From Ostrinia nubilalis (taxonomy: Eukaryota; Arthropoda; Insecta; Lepidoptera; Crambidae): a stretch of DNA of 64,000 bases. The notes beneath the pieces are model-generated. The model had not been told where the DNA came from and made no database searches. It worked only from the letters and a program-made list of their open reading frames with translations. Both the position numbers and the translations under genes were made by a program. The stretch lies in the NCBI RefSeq assembly GCF_963855985.1, contig NC_087104.1, positions 5,580,001 through 5,644,000 of the forward strand, written 5' to 3'. This document shows positions 21,572-33,940 of the stretch, in pieces (the first letter of the stretch is position 1; each line of letters begins with the position of its first letter).

Positions 21572-22777
21572 TAACCCTTTAACAGTCATAACACAATCGA
21601 AATTTTCATTGTTTAAGACAAACAAATAAGGTACAAAATATGGTGGAAACTATATTCCGACTGCCTTTTAAAGGCTTAACTTAACTCATTGCACAGCCAT
21701 ATTATAACGAGAATGCTCTTTAATTTGTGGAACTCTCAACTAGGTGATGGTACTAATCTTATTATAGGGATGTCACATAATTTTCCCTCTTTTATATCAT
21801 TATAAAAAGAGATATGTGTGTCAAGGAAGGCATAAAAATATGCTGACTCAGAAGAGTCGCACGTGGCAAATACAATAAAAGGAAATCAAAGCCATTGTAC
21901 GTTTTATTGGCCTTAAATTTATTTTACTGCTATGTCGTCTACGTGCGGGCGTATTTGTGGAACTATCGTCAAATGGTATGAATGGATTTTACGCCAGTAG
22001 ACTTCAGCGATCTTGCAAGCAAATAATGCAACTTATATTGGCAATGAATCGTTTGTATGACGATATTATTTCTATAAACTTACCTTTTATTGCAAAGTTT
22101 ACATCACTTCAAATAATTTTTCAAAGCAAGGCGCCAAGACAGGAGTCGAAGTGGCGCCATGGTCGAAATTGGTCGGATGAATCAAAACATATCATATCAC
22201 ATCTTCCGAAAACCTACTCGAATCTCTAACGACATAAAACGAATTGTGGTAAGTCCCTGCCATATTCTAACTCATCGCAATTCGCAAACTTGTTTTGCGT
22301 CCCCTAATAATTTAAGAGGACATTCGCATAAAAATATTTGTCAGAAAGTTGAAAAATGGCTGCTCCTAACTTATTTGCAAATTAGACGGGCCTTGGATTT
22401 CTTTATTGGCGTTGTTTTAAAGGAGGAAGATATCAAGTAAGCTAAGGAATTAATCAAGGACGTCATTATTTCGTGTCAGTTGTTTGGCGGTCTTGGGTCC
22501 AGCCCCCAAGCTGTAAAGAATAATATTTGCGTGTTGAGCATTAATTTATTTATGGACAGAGATTTATTATTCGGTGAGTCTTATACACTTTATAAAAGCA
22601 TAGAAATAAAAATAATATGAATTGGTATAAAGAATGGGTTACAAAATATTTTTCATCAGATCCACAGTAGCTGCAGTATAGTAGGTACTACTGAAGTTTT
22701 TGTCAATATGGCGTATGGATTTAGATAATCTTGAATAATATTCGGAGCAAATTATTTTCAAGCGATTGTTACTTACC
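21572..22777. other. No recognisable feature
   Basis: Two overlapping plus frames (21957-22229 and 22159-22440, 90 and 93 codons) exist, but I recognise no domain. Codon use is not gene-like and no splice context is convincing. Confidence 0.4.
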
Positions 22778-23011
22778 TTAATGCTTTACTCAAGAAGCTT
22801 ATAAAGTAAGTTTTTGACACTGACGCCCGTATTCACAAACATTACTATGACGTCTTACAGTGCTCGTGGACGCACAGACACACGAACCAATCACAAAGCT
22901 CTATTCAACGCTGTGCGTTCGATTTGCTGCTTCACTTAACCAAGCATCGATTGTGAATACGAGCGTTAATGCTTTACTCAAGCAGTTTATAAAGTGAGTT
23001 TTGGACACTGA
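22778..23011. mobile_element. MITE CGCCCGTATTC family, copy C (inverted), with 46-bp flanking duplications
   Basis: The body is 22824-22965 (142 bp), in reverse orientation to copies A, B and D. The left flank 22778-22823 and right flank 22966-23011 are direct repeats, 42 of 46 identical. Both begin TTAATGCTTTACTCAAG and end GACACTGA, and both abut the element exactly. Confidence 0.75.
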
Positions 23012-24526
23012 GTCCAGATTTTCCAAATTTTCCCTAAACTTCCAACACTCCACCGTTGTCATAAAATGTGTACGCGGCGCTTATTTACTCGTACGCGTAC
23101 GTAACCTTTGACGTGGGCAAGTTTGCTAATACAGTTTAAACATGAACTATGCTTTGTGGAGTGGTTTGTACACATTTGGTTTGTTAGTATTTCTATAAAT
23201 ACAATTTACAGTAAGTTACATCGTCAGTCGATCGAGTTGGTGGTTTGTGTTTACCAATTTGACTCTAATATTGTTTAATAAATATTGTACAAAGGATTAA
23301 GGTTAGTTGCGCCATAAAACATACATCGCGATGATTCTGTTAATTCTAGAGTATATTTTCCAATTAAAGATTTTTTGTGACTGTTATTTATTTATATTTA
23401 ACTACATATTTCTAATAGTAAACTGCCTCCTATGATTGAAATACAATTAGCCCATTGCCAACAACTGTCCCCATTCTACTCACAGCAAATTAATTATTTT
23501 AACAAAACAGACACTACATGAATACTCAAAACTAACAACGAGTGATTCTGCTCGGTGGTAATTACTGTCATTAGTAATTTTTCTATATCTTTTTCTCCCA
23601 TTCACATCCACAAAATGATCCCTTTTTTCATTTGTCTGTTTCTAAGCTGCCCAAACACTCGGTTTCAAAACTAATCTTTGTAACAACGTCAGTTCTGAGC
23701 CACTGAAAATTGGAACTGAAAATTGGGTATCAAAAATTTTCCGTTTTGTTCTGTGCAGTACATAAAGAGAATCTTCAATTTAAACAAATGACGACTACTA
23801 CTCTGTAAATGTATCAAATCATTATTTAAACGTAAAGAAGAACTAGATAAATATAAAAAGATAGGGTTAGGACACACATTTGTTTTAGGACATGTTCCAT
23901 CAAACAAGATAGGTACTATGTGAATCTTTAGCTCTTAAAATAAATCATATGTAGGTAATTCTCAAGGGTGTGTGAGACACAGAAGAACTGAAAAGGAGAA
24001 AACATTGTTGTTACTTTATAACTGCTTTGTATTTGACTAAGCGTTTTCTACACTTTAACTTAAAGATAAAAACCATTTCTACCAATAAATCATCACGTTT
24101 TTTTTCATACATTTCATTACCTTTAAAATAATGCCACTTTTATGTATGTAGACAACATGAAATAATAAAAACCTAGTAGTTGATTTTGAATAACATTTTA
24201 ATCTACAGTTAAACCATCTAGTGGTTATTTTAAATTTCCTTATTCAAAAACCTGTCAAAGTTTTTTCAATGTACCCTACAAAGCCGGCTCTCCGCAAACA
24301 GTTTCACAGAAAAGCTTTGTATGAATGAAAGCACAACACAGTTCAGCGGGAGCTTCCGAGCTGATATCAACAAGTGTTTCAGTGAGCTTTTGCGTTTGTT
24401 TATTCTATTTTTATTAAGCTTATACTACACTATGTGCGCGTTAATTCATATGCGAGTATGTAGAGCTTAACGCAGGTTGAAATGAAAATTAGTTATCTAT
24501 TACTATACTATGTGTATAGTATTCTG
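23012..24526. other. No recognisable feature
   Basis: AT-rich DNA. The minus frame at 23689-23907 shows no domain. Confidence 0.4.
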
Positions 24527-24529
24527 TTA

Positions 24530-24734
24530 GGCCCAGAACAGACGGTGAAACGCAACTGCAACGTAACTGCAACTTTGTGATAATTCTATGAATGAAACTG
24601 AAACTGAAAGTTTCAAACTGGTCGCATCATGTGTGGTCTCTCAACGGACGCTATGGCAGAAACTTAGATGCAACTCAAAAGTAACTAGCAGTTGCAGTTT
24701 CGTTGCAGTTGCGTTTCACCGTCTGTTCTGGGCC
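24530..24734. mobile_element. 205-bp MITE with GGCCCAGAACAGACGG termini
   Basis: The termini GGCCCAGAACAGACGGTGAA and the inverse of TTCACCGTCTGTTCTGGGCC are perfect for at least 20 bp and continue to GCAACTGCAAC. TTA is duplicated at 24527-24529 and 24735-24737, as in PIF/Harbinger-type elements. Confidence 0.85.
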
Positions 24735-25133
24735 TTAGTGACCATGAAAGTTTAAAACAAAACAGCACAAAATGACAGAACAGAATTTTATGCAAAAAAA
24801 TTACACACGAAAACAAAAACATTGAGTGAGTGTACAAAACTCGAATGAAACCGGGACTAAAGCACGGACTAAAGGCAAAATAACCATTTATAACGTCCAT
24901 TTAAAACGAGAATGTCATTAAATCAGATACTGTCACATTGAAAAATTAAGCCGCAGGTCCGATACACGGCAGCTCCCGCCCCAGCGAATTTAATATTCAT
25001 AATTAATTTCGAAAAGCACCGACTCATTAAATAAATGAGGTTATGAATGTAATTTGTATGGCGTGACAAATTAATGGGTTATAAAATCTGTATTCATAAC
25101 TTTTTTATTAGGTAGCTGCTGAAATTGTTAGTG

Positions 25134-25411
25134 AAAACCGACTCCAAAAAACCTACACTAAAAAGTAGAAAAATAATTACTAATTACCTACTTATTTATT
25201 AGGACGAATTAATATTTATGTAGGTATACCATGATTGATACTTCTGGAGTCGGTGCCAAGATTATGGAACATGTAAAGTTTGCCTGCACCGACTCCAAAA
25301 GTATCAATCATGGTATACCTACCTACATAAATATTAATTCGTCCTAATAAATAAGTAGGTAATTAGTAATTATTTTACTACTTTTTAGTGTAGGTTTTTT
25401 GGAGTCGGTTT
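25134..25411. repeat. Foldback with ACCGACTCC ends
   Basis: Two arms of about 122 bp (25134-25255 and 25288-25410) are near-perfect inverted copies. Each arm starts and ends with ACCGACTCC/GGAGTCGGT, so the motif occurs four times. The loop is about 32 bp. An AACCGACTTC relative closes the region at 26104-26125. Confidence 0.8.
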
Positions 25412-25639
25412 TTTTTTAATATAAAATTTTACTTATTTGTTGCTTTTTAGTTAACTAATTATTACCTTGATGTTACCACTGAAGGTAGGCAGTACATTGA
25501 GACCATATTCTTCATGTCTAGTGTAAAACAATATTCCCTACAAAATACAGGTTACCATATAGGAAACCTAAAAAGACCTTAAACCGTCAGCTCACCTTAA
25601 AAACATGAAAGAATACAACTGTTGGTCTATTTGTACCTA

Positions 25640-26127
25640 TAATATTTAAAGAATTATCCTCCAACTCCTAAGCATTAGGGAGTTGTACCTACCATGACCA
25701 GTTCATCATGATGAGATGATGAATATCTGATGTAAACACTTGAATAACTTTAGAAACTATACTTATCTATAAAATTAAAAGAATTATCTTCCAACTCCTA
25801 AGCATTAAGGAGTTTTACCTTCTATCATCAGCTCATCAATATGAGATGATGATTTCCAGGAGCAAATACTTGAATAACTTAAGAAAAAGTTTGAAAAACG
25901 ATATACGTGCCTATAAAATTTGAGGGTTGCCCTAGATTTTCCTAGGATCCCATCATCAGATCCTAACTTGGTGACAATGGGACCACCTCAGAAGTGTACC
26001 CTATCGAACAAAAAACGAATTTTGAAAATCGGTCCACAATTGACGGAATAATCGGTGAACATACATAGAAAAAAAAATACATACAGTCGAACATATAACC
26101 TCCTCCTTTTTTGAAGTCGGTTAAAAA
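25640..26127 (-). mobile_element. Element with 147-bp direct duplication and AACCGACTTC end
   Basis: AAAGAATTATCCTCCAACTCC and CCTAAGCATTAGGGAGT recur about 147 bp later (25643 and 25787), and both units end near ACTTGAATAACTT. Further right come AATCGGTCCACAATTGAC, GAACATACATAG and CCTCCTCCTTTTTTGAAGTC. The last part is the inverse of the common lepidopteran AACCGACTTCAAAAAAGGAG end. Together with 25134-25411 this may be one element of about 1 kb. Confidence 0.5.
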
Positions 26128-26562
26128 GAATGAGCAAAGCCGGAGGTATGGAATTTGATGAGTATGGTGGGAATATTTCTGACATTACAAAAATACATTC
26201 TCTGAAAGGGTTAAATTTTTAAAGTCCATTTCATTCAGCCCACATCTATATAGATAAATGTAGCTATATGATAAGTAGGTAGGACAGACGGACACTACGA
26301 ACAGTGCAATAAATATATAGAGGTCAATACACGGTAGGTTTCGACGACAACGGGATTGGTATTTGACTGCAAAAATCAGTCAAAAGTGGCTTTGACTGAT
26401 GCCCTTGCTCAAAATTGGTTTAGACCGATTAAGTATGAGTTTTGACTGTAACAAATACATCTTATTTAATTAATGAATTACGAGTAAAACTTAATAGAAG
26501 TTAATTCGGCGTTAAAGGGTTTAACTTAAAGTTAATAAATATAATTAAATACTGATCATTCT

Positions 26563-26625
26563 TCGTTTCAGCCAAATGACGTCCACTGCTGGACAAAGGC
26601 CTCCCCCAAGGTTTTCCACTAATTA
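26563..26625 (-). mobile_element. LINE 3' tail, antisense
   Basis: TTTCAGCCAAATGACGTCC then ACTGCTGGACAAAGGCCTCC is the inverse of GEAFVQQWTSFG-type codons. It is truncated after CCCCCAAGG. Confidence 0.7.
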
Positions 26626-28034
26626 AATACTGATCATTATTGTTCAATAATCCTGTAACTCTCTCGGTATAATACTGATCTATTAATAAGTTTATGAATG
26701 GATTAACTGTCTTTATTAGAATCTCTAATTAATGAAAATCGAGGAGGAGTTTAATAAACAAGATTCGAAATACAGGAAGTATTTCACTTAATTAAAATAT
26801 GTCAATTGAATCCTATACCTTTGACGAATGTGAATGGAAAATGAATTAATTAAATAGGATTTCATTATGATGGCATTTTACAATATTATTGAAGTTATTT
26901 GAGTTGTCAAGGACTAAGTCGAAAGGGAATTTTTCATAATTGGAAATGGAGTCAGTATCTCTGTCAGTTATAATAAATCATCATAATCTAACACACTTAT
27001 TTAGGCGGCCCTAGCACTGCACTAAGTACTCGAGAAATCTTTTTTTCTTTTTATAACTTTTTTTAAGGTTTTATAACCTTACAGATAATTTTGATTGAAA
27101 CGTAATTTAATATTTTCATTTGTTTCCATTTAGAACAACACAAATAGCATCACTATTAAAATGCTGACTAATCTCTGGATTGTGGTTAAAGCCGATCGCA
27201 TTGGAAACGGGCTGTGTAGACCGCGGTTGGTGCGGGCTCTAATTGCATATTATACACTGAATATACTCGTACACACTGAATAATTATCTGGATTGCGAGA
27301 TGGCGCTTTGCGGTCGTTACAATTGGGATCCGAAATTACACGGGTTGTGAACTAATTGATTTTTGCATTCTATGTATACGTTTGTTCGGATCGCGATCGT
27401 TACCAAAAAGGCAGTGGTTTGTTTAGGCTGTATGTATATGTGACGTCAACGTTCAGCCTGACTAGCCTAAAAGATATTAAAATATACTAAATTCGAGGAA
27501 TTTCACTCTTAAAGAGAATGGACGTCTGAAATGAGCGATCTTGAAATAGTTCATATTTTTCGGGGAATTCAATTTAGACAATAGTACAGAATTTATAATT
27601 TGAATGATTTTATTTGGGAAATGTAAGTCTTTTTTTTCTAATTTGGTAAACAAATGGCCAAGACGAGAATTAATAAAATAATTGCAAAATAATATTCCCA
27701 CAGATGATGAATGGTCTTCACGAATAAAACGATTGTCTATGGAAAGTTTTATCCTACTTTTAAGCGGAAATAAAAAAGTCGATACATCAAAACGGTTTTA
27801 GCGATTGACAAAGCGAGTGACGCCCACAGGGATGTGCTCAGCGGTTTAATGGAGCAGAATGTCGAGTGTTGCTGAAGTACGATACTGATAGTTATTGATG
27901 TCGATATTTGACTTTTAATCATGAAATCTGCTTTTACCATGAGAGATAAACATAATAATATGCTGCGTATTTTAAGGGACTAATCTATAAAATTGAGTCA
28001 ATCTTAGAAGGTGCCATAAGAAAATCCAGTAAGC
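26626..28034. other. No recognisable feature
   Basis: AT-rich DNA with small frames on both strands, none with a motif. The stretch 27180-27240 is locally GC-richer, without a recognised identity. Confidence 0.4.
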
Positions 28035-28140
28035 CTATAGGATACGCGCCGTGATAACCGTTGTCGCGCCATTTTATCGATTTTGCCCATACATTTTTTT
28101 TACGTCTAAAATCATCGATAAGAGTATAATTAAGAAATAA
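28035..28140. mobile_element. MITE fragment with GCGCGCC terminus
   Basis: CTATAGGATACGCGCCGTGA and TTTTGCCCATACATTTT match the left half of the complete element at 28667-28763. The right terminus is missing. Confidence 0.5.
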
Positions 28141-28666
28141 TAATGATCCTATTAATGCGCAGTGTCACTATCTAGGTCCTGATAATAATAACTGTAGTGT
28201 AGACATTATATTTTCAAAAAGATACAAAATAATAGTCATTTAGGACCAAAAATAGTACTAAATGTGTATTCAAAGTACTTAACTTGGAAGTTGCTTTAAT
28301 TTATGTCCATTAAAGTAATCCAGAGACGCGCGAGTGTCTCAAATTTATCGATAAGCTATTTATTAAACATAGACAACACTAGCTCAGATAATGGTAGACT
28401 TTAATTGGGGATCTGAGCCCTTTAATTCTTCCATTATCTTATATTTAAAGCGCGATTAAACAAGGCTTACAACGCTGTTATACCTACAATGATTGCTTCT
28501 AGAATTTAATGCCATTTTAAGGGTCGTTGCATTAGTGAGAGTATTTCAATAGTTTTGAATAGGAGTGTTATTGGTGATTATTTTCTCTGTTATGTATACT
28601 TACTTTTTATTCTTTAGTCAAGCACTTATGTTTTCTTTTCTACACCTAAATACCTTACCTGTAGAC

Positions 28667-28763
28667 CTAGGATGCGCGCCGCGATAAGCTGTTATCACGT
28701 CATTTTAACGATTTTGCCCATACATTTTGACGTCGATAAAGTATATCACGGCGCGCATCCTAG
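28667..28763. mobile_element. 97-bp MITE with CTAGGATGCGCGCCG termini
   Basis: CTAGGATGCGCGCCGCGATA on the left is inverted at the right as TATCACGGCGCGCATCCTAG. The interior contains TTTTGCCCATACATTTTGAC. The target duplication is not obvious. Confidence 0.7.
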
Positions 28764-29137
28764 CCCGGCTGTCTGTGTTAGGGTTCGTTCAAATTGGAGA
28801 TTTATCGTCGAGTATTATCATACTTTTCTGTAAGCTTGTATAGCAAATGCGCTAATAAATAAGTCTTTACTTATGGTACGTAACGTTTCATGTATGACAT
28901 CACTTTTAACCCTTTAGTTCGTTTGCAGACCTTTTCATTTCTTTAGTAAAGTTTCGTCCTAACTTATTAAGAAATCACATAAATTAAAATTTGCGATGTA
29001 CATTTTTCACCAGTAGGTATATTATATGTACTCACTCAAAATGCCTTACTTTCTGATATATGTGTCAACGTGAACTTCTGGACTCTGTCAGTTTATAAAT
29101 CTAACGCGTTAGATTATAAAATTACTGTAGGTTAGGT

Positions 29138-29175
29138 TAGATTATAATCTAGTTACGTCAGATTATAATCTGACG
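29138..29175. repeat. Two AGATTATAATCT palindromes
   Basis: CGTCAGATTATAATCTGACG (29156-29175) is a perfect 20-bp palindrome. TAGATTATAATCTA lies just upstream, and AGATTATAA recurs at 29111. Confidence 0.8.
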
Positions 29176-29232
29176 AAATTCACAGTTTTACGGTGGTACA
29201 ATATTATATCACAGACCACGTATAAGTTTTGT

Positions 29233-29634
29233 ATGACTGATTACTATGTGGAGTGGATCCCTCAGGTGCGCCCTACAAGACCTCGAGGGCCGCTTGACCT
29301 TTTGCTGACCAGGCGAGTTTCAATTGTACTAGAGAGTTGCGTTTTGTTACTACTTTTCTTTTCAACTGAAAATTTGCGGCATTTGGGACCATGGGTCTTT
29401 TTTGTAGGGGAGACCGAGGAGAGTGTTGTGACAGAGTGTGATTTTTGGAACTCATTAACTACTAGTGAGCTCGTAACAATGCGCGTTTTTAGTCCAAATC
29501 TCGAGCTAACAAATACGTGCTGTTGCGAGCTCCCTGAAGTTAATAGGTTTCCAAAAATCGACAATGTCACAATTTTCCTCGTTCTCCCCTTCTTTCAGTG
29601 TTTCTTGATTCATATGACTTTGAAACTATTTTAG
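29233..29634 (+). other. Unidentified 133-codon open frame
   Basis: This is the longest open frame outside simple repeats. I do not recognise the product. It starts MTDYYVEWIPQVRPTRP and contains a hydrophobic run near residues 35-45 (VLLLLFF) and a cysteine group NTCCCEL near residue 95. The minus strand is also open for 102 codons over the same stretch (29262-29570), rich in Ser, Lys and Arg, so the open frame may reflect base composition. No promoter, splice or polyadenylation context is convincing. It could be part of a degraded transposon. Confidence 0.2.
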
Positions 29635-29696
29635 AATTATACAAAGAGAAAAACACTAGAATGATGTGGGTTTGTTTCTTAGCTGACAATAAGAAT

Positions 29697-29893
29697 TTAC
29701 TAAAGCTTATTTTAACCGTCAGTATAACCATAACCGGTATATTTTGTATGGAGTTTAACAGATTTTTGAAGTTTGTAAAAGTTAAAGTGAAATTATCCAT
29801 TTATGGCGTAACACCATAACTTTAACTTTAATAAACGTCAAAAAGTCTTACAAAATACACCGGTTATGGTTATAGTCACGGTTACATTAAGGT
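29697..29893. mobile_element. Two half MITEs of the GGCTGGG family in inverted array
   Basis: ACCATAACCGGTATATTTTG with TATGGAGTTTAACAG (left) is the inverse of the central part of the 5632 and 11711 elements. AAACGTCAAAAAGTC and ACACCGGTTATGG (right) are the same part in direct orientation. Together they form a foldback of about 200 bp. Confidence 0.55.
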
Positions 29894-32800
29894 GGTGCCT
29901 TAGTGTTGTCAGATAAATAAAATAGGATGAAGCTAGAGAGAAAATAGTTCATACTGAAAGTGGTTCTTTCAAGCAAAAACGTTGGGAATACCTAACGTGT
30001 CGGTACCATTACCTCATTTTGTTAAAATGGTCGTAAATCTACCCTCAAATTAAAATACGCTTTTTCATAACCCTCCCAGGGGCCTTTGTAAAACCAAAGT
30101 TCAAAGCGGCCCTCCGTCAAAATGGAAAGGATGGACCCACAGACGTTTTAGATGTATAGAAGCTGCATTGTTTCGATTTCAAATAAAATATGCTGCCATA
30201 AAAGCATAAAGGAATATGTAGAAAAAAATATTTTGAAAGAAAATAACACGATTTATCAAATAAATAAACACAACATATCCTTAAAATGATGTTTGAAATA
30301 TTGTTGGTATGTACATACATACCAACAATACAGAACACAGTATACAGTATCATTAAAGGATGAACAAAGCTTGCAAACTCTTATACCACGTTGCAGAAAC
30401 GGGCAACCGGGACTGGCAACAATTTTGCTTAGTATTTTTTACAATTTCTACTGAGATTTAAAAGAATATTCCTCCAAAATCAATCATGTGGGTACTATCG
30501 CGAGCACAATTATTTTGTGGCACATAAGTACACTCTACCTACATCGCATCGTGTTCATCACTGCGTGATCTATTGACTAATTTGTCTACAACTGGATTTC
30601 TCTAAGGTAAACACCACATATTTATGCGGGTGAGGAGCACTGTTCTGCACCATCCATCATTTTAGGGAAACTCCAGTGATATTTGAAATGATAGAAATTA
30701 TTATGGAACTTTGCTATCCAACCTTAACTTAGCACTTACTCGTACAAAAACGGATTCGGAAGGTATCAGAGATTAATCATGAAACTTCAGAGTTCATAAT
30801 AAATACGAAAGTATGTTTGAACAATCTACTTTTGATGAATTTTAGACGGATATGCGAGGAAAAGATAACCTAACTTCTGTTACGAAAACGAATTAAATCG
30901 TTCGTTTAGCCAATGGATGTTAAATAAGTAGGGGATAAAAATTAGGAATTGGAAACCAAGAATTTAAAAAAAATGTAGTCGATTTTTGTTAAAATATGTA
31001 TTCATCGAGGGACGCAATATAAAAAATTTCTATGTCAAAGAACGAAATCCTCGCAGGCTAAGCCACCGATACTGAGAATATTGTTAGTATGACAGAGTAA
31101 ATAAATACCTACTTATATTGTTTCTTTTGGTCAATATTACCCTTTATAAGAAGTACACTTCTTAACACACTTGCGATTAAAAAAAATAGTAGCGTATTTA
31201 TGTTTCAAAAGCTCAAATTCCAAGCGCCCAAAATTTAAGTCGGGGCAAATAGCAGGCGATATAAAATGTTTAATGTCGCTCAAACAATATGTCTGCGAAT
31301 TAAACTTGAACAAACGCTCGCATAAAAGTTAAACATTGTTCATAACTCCCATAAAAGGACTATCATGTTTCATTTTATAATATAATTTGTTTTATATTGT
31401 TTGTGTTTGTTAAACCGCGATTGTGCCAATTTCTCTTGGTCGGGAATAATTACCTTTATTAGCTATGTTTGAATTCTCTTCAGGTAAATTTAAAGTTATT
31501 AAATATTGTTTATGCCGGGTTTTTAAAATCGATAATGGTAACTAATTTTATCATGCTATTTGGTACATAGATTTGGAAAATCCAATTGTTTTATGAAATT
31601 CCGGAAATAAATTGGTTTAAATCTATTCATGTTCTAACCATAATAATATTATCAACAAACACTCTTATTATTTTTATCTGAAAATCAGTCTTCAATGAAC
31701 TAAGTTCTTTTTCAAAGCAAATTATCATCCATGAAAGATTTTAACATTCAAAGTAAAATTCTAATTTTTCTCGTCGATCAACTTTAGCGATTTCAACTAC
31801 TAATTTCGAACAGCTGTCTCGAATTCGCTCTGAATGAATTTGAATTTAATTAATTCGTCCGTTCATTAACTTCGGCATAAAATAACATGGTTGCTGCTTT
31901 GTTATGCTATCTCGAGCCGACAGAGAGGGCTTAATAAAGCCTGAATATAGCCTTAACATAGCCTATTTTCTGTAAGACAACCACTGGAAATAGCCTTGGT
32001 TAAGTACCTACATTAAAATTTCTTAGCGATTAGACTCGCTTCTCAAAATCAACTTGAAAAAAAAAAACAAGTCGAACAAAACATACAGTCGAACATAGAA
32101 CCTGCTTATTTTTTAATTCGGCTAAAAATAGTAACAATGATATTCTGGTGCTGGTGTTCTGAAGCTTATTGTACTCGCTAAGCCGTAGTGAAATGAAATT
32201 GATAGATGAGTACCTACTCAGGCTTTTCACCGAGATATTTTATAACTTTTTATTCTGTTTGTTGTTGAAGGACTTTTTTACAAAGACACGGCCTATTGTA
32301 CTATTTGGTATTATATCTAGCGCTAAGCCAGATTAATACACACACAGTGCCAATGTATTGAATATTGTTGCGACTGTTATGTCACACAACAAAGAAGTGA
32401 AGAAGTGGGTTTGTCCAGAATACTCTAGAAGATACCAAATCCATTCATAAGCTCATTTATTAGTAGTCCAGTCTGTCAAAGAAGAACTTTATGGCGCGCG
32501 TGCATCTATTACCATTTTATTAACTGTTTTAATATCATATTTTTTTCTTAGGCTCTCGCAACTATTTCTGTACCAAATATCTTTTAGTAATTTCAGCGTC
32601 AAAGTAACAGACATACTTCGTATTTATCATTTTAGCTATATTTTTCTCGATTTTACTCAATCATTATTTCACACACAAGACAAGACAAGTTTAGTACATC
32701 GCTTAGATGGTTATATTTATAATTAAATAGATCAAGGGATCTCTGACATAGGTACCGTTCTGCTCTTACGAACAACTATCGCAACCACAACCGGCCGAGG

Positions 32801-33297
32801 AAGCGGCTAGGTAATATCCGATGATGGTTGCTATGGGATCGTCTATTTTTAGATACGCCTTGATTGCCAACCTCTATAATAATAAACCGAGTAAATATAG
32901 CGCTATGTAGCGTAATTATTAGTTGCGTAGGCCTCTAATAAATAGACTTGTAATTATGCAATTAAATTAATTGCGGAAGCCCGGAGCAGATTTTGTTTGA
33001 ACACGAAACCACAAATTCACTTTGGAGGTAGTTAGCTTATAAATGCTCTATTAAAACACGTTTCCTTCACCGAGATCATATCATAATATAAATTATTTCG
33101 GGTAGGTTTGAAAATATTGTCTTTTATACTTTTTTTTTTTTTAAATATTCAGCAGTGTTTAAAAGTAGTTCAATTATCGTTAATAAAATATTATACTTTT
33201 TCAAACATCCATCATCACATACTTTTGCGTTTATAAAAGCATTTGGTGCGAGTGGCGATATGTAAATCTTACATGTTAGGTTCGGATAAAATAATAG
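29894..33297. other. No gene; a few short structures
   Basis: A small perfect palindrome, ATTGTTGGTATGTA with a 2-base spacer, lies at 30300-30329. A relative of the AACCGACTTC end (CATACAGTCGAACATAG) is at 32080-32097. Otherwise it is AT-rich DNA without recognisable exons or elements. Confidence 0.4.
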
Positions 33298-33565
33298 TAG
33301 GGGAGAAGTACCACATACTGGATATTTTTTGAAAACTTGAAAAAAATATCATTTAAATTCAAAAATATATTCATTAATTACACTTAAAATTATTGCGTAT
33401 CATTATACTTTAAATAAGTGAACCATGCTAAGTCTTAACTCTTTTATTTTTTTTTATAAATAAATATTAATCCAAAATGGCTCAAACCAATCATGTAATT
33501 TTGTGTACCCTAATACGGGATATTGTATGTTCCTATTATCGGATATCCCATATTAGGATAACAAT

Positions 33566-33632
33566 TTAATATGGAGGCCTTTATGTTTAGTAGTGGACGT
33601 CCTATGGCTGAGATGATGATGATTATGATGAT
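33566..33632 (+). mobile_element. LINE 3' tail inside the pogo-like element
   Basis: GGAGGCCTTTATGTTTAGTAG, GTGGACGTCCTATGGCTGAG, then ATG repeats. This is the forward 3' end of the LINE family whose last codons read EAYVQQWTSYG. Confidence 0.7.
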
Positions 33633-33679
33633 GCAGTATTAGGGAACTGAACTATTTTGTTATTAATTGCTAGTTGGAA

Positions 33680-33940
33680 AGCTAATTTGTGAATGTCGAA
33701 AGCTCTCAAGCCATAACAACTGTTGACCTGTTGACCATCAGTAAACAGTAGTCAACAAGCTCCTTTTCCATTTCAGGAGTAAAAGTAGCTTTTCGTCCTA
33801 GCATCGTTTCAATTTACTGGTCTATTGTTTTAGAACGGTTTTTCACAACTTTCTAATGTTGATCGAGGCACGCGAAAAGCTTTGGATGCTTTTAAATATC
33901 CCATTTCCTTATTAATAATAGCATTGTATGCATGCCATAC
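33680..33940 (-). pseudogene. pogo-type transposase N-terminal remnant
   Basis: Across frames on the minus strand the words KEMGYLKASKAFRVPRSTLE, ETMLGRKATFTPEMEKELVD and a following YCLLM can be read. In pogo/Tigger and jerky-like transposases the N-terminal helix-turn-helix contains a KAAKKFNVPRSTL-like segment, followed by a GRK/FTxExExELV segment and a YGLT block. The matches lie in the right order and spacing. They are split by stops and frameshifts, and the DDE catalytic region is absent. This is a dead fragment, not a functional enzyme. The family assignment rests on motif resemblance only. Confidence 0.6.

Noticed and set aside
22159..22440. 93-codon plus frame
   Set aside because: No motif, no coding-like composition, overlaps another frame of similar length, and no splice or promoter signals.
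29128..29140. TTAGG words suggesting insect telomere repeat
   Set aside because: Only two adjacent units (GGTTAGGTTAG) occur; this is chance.
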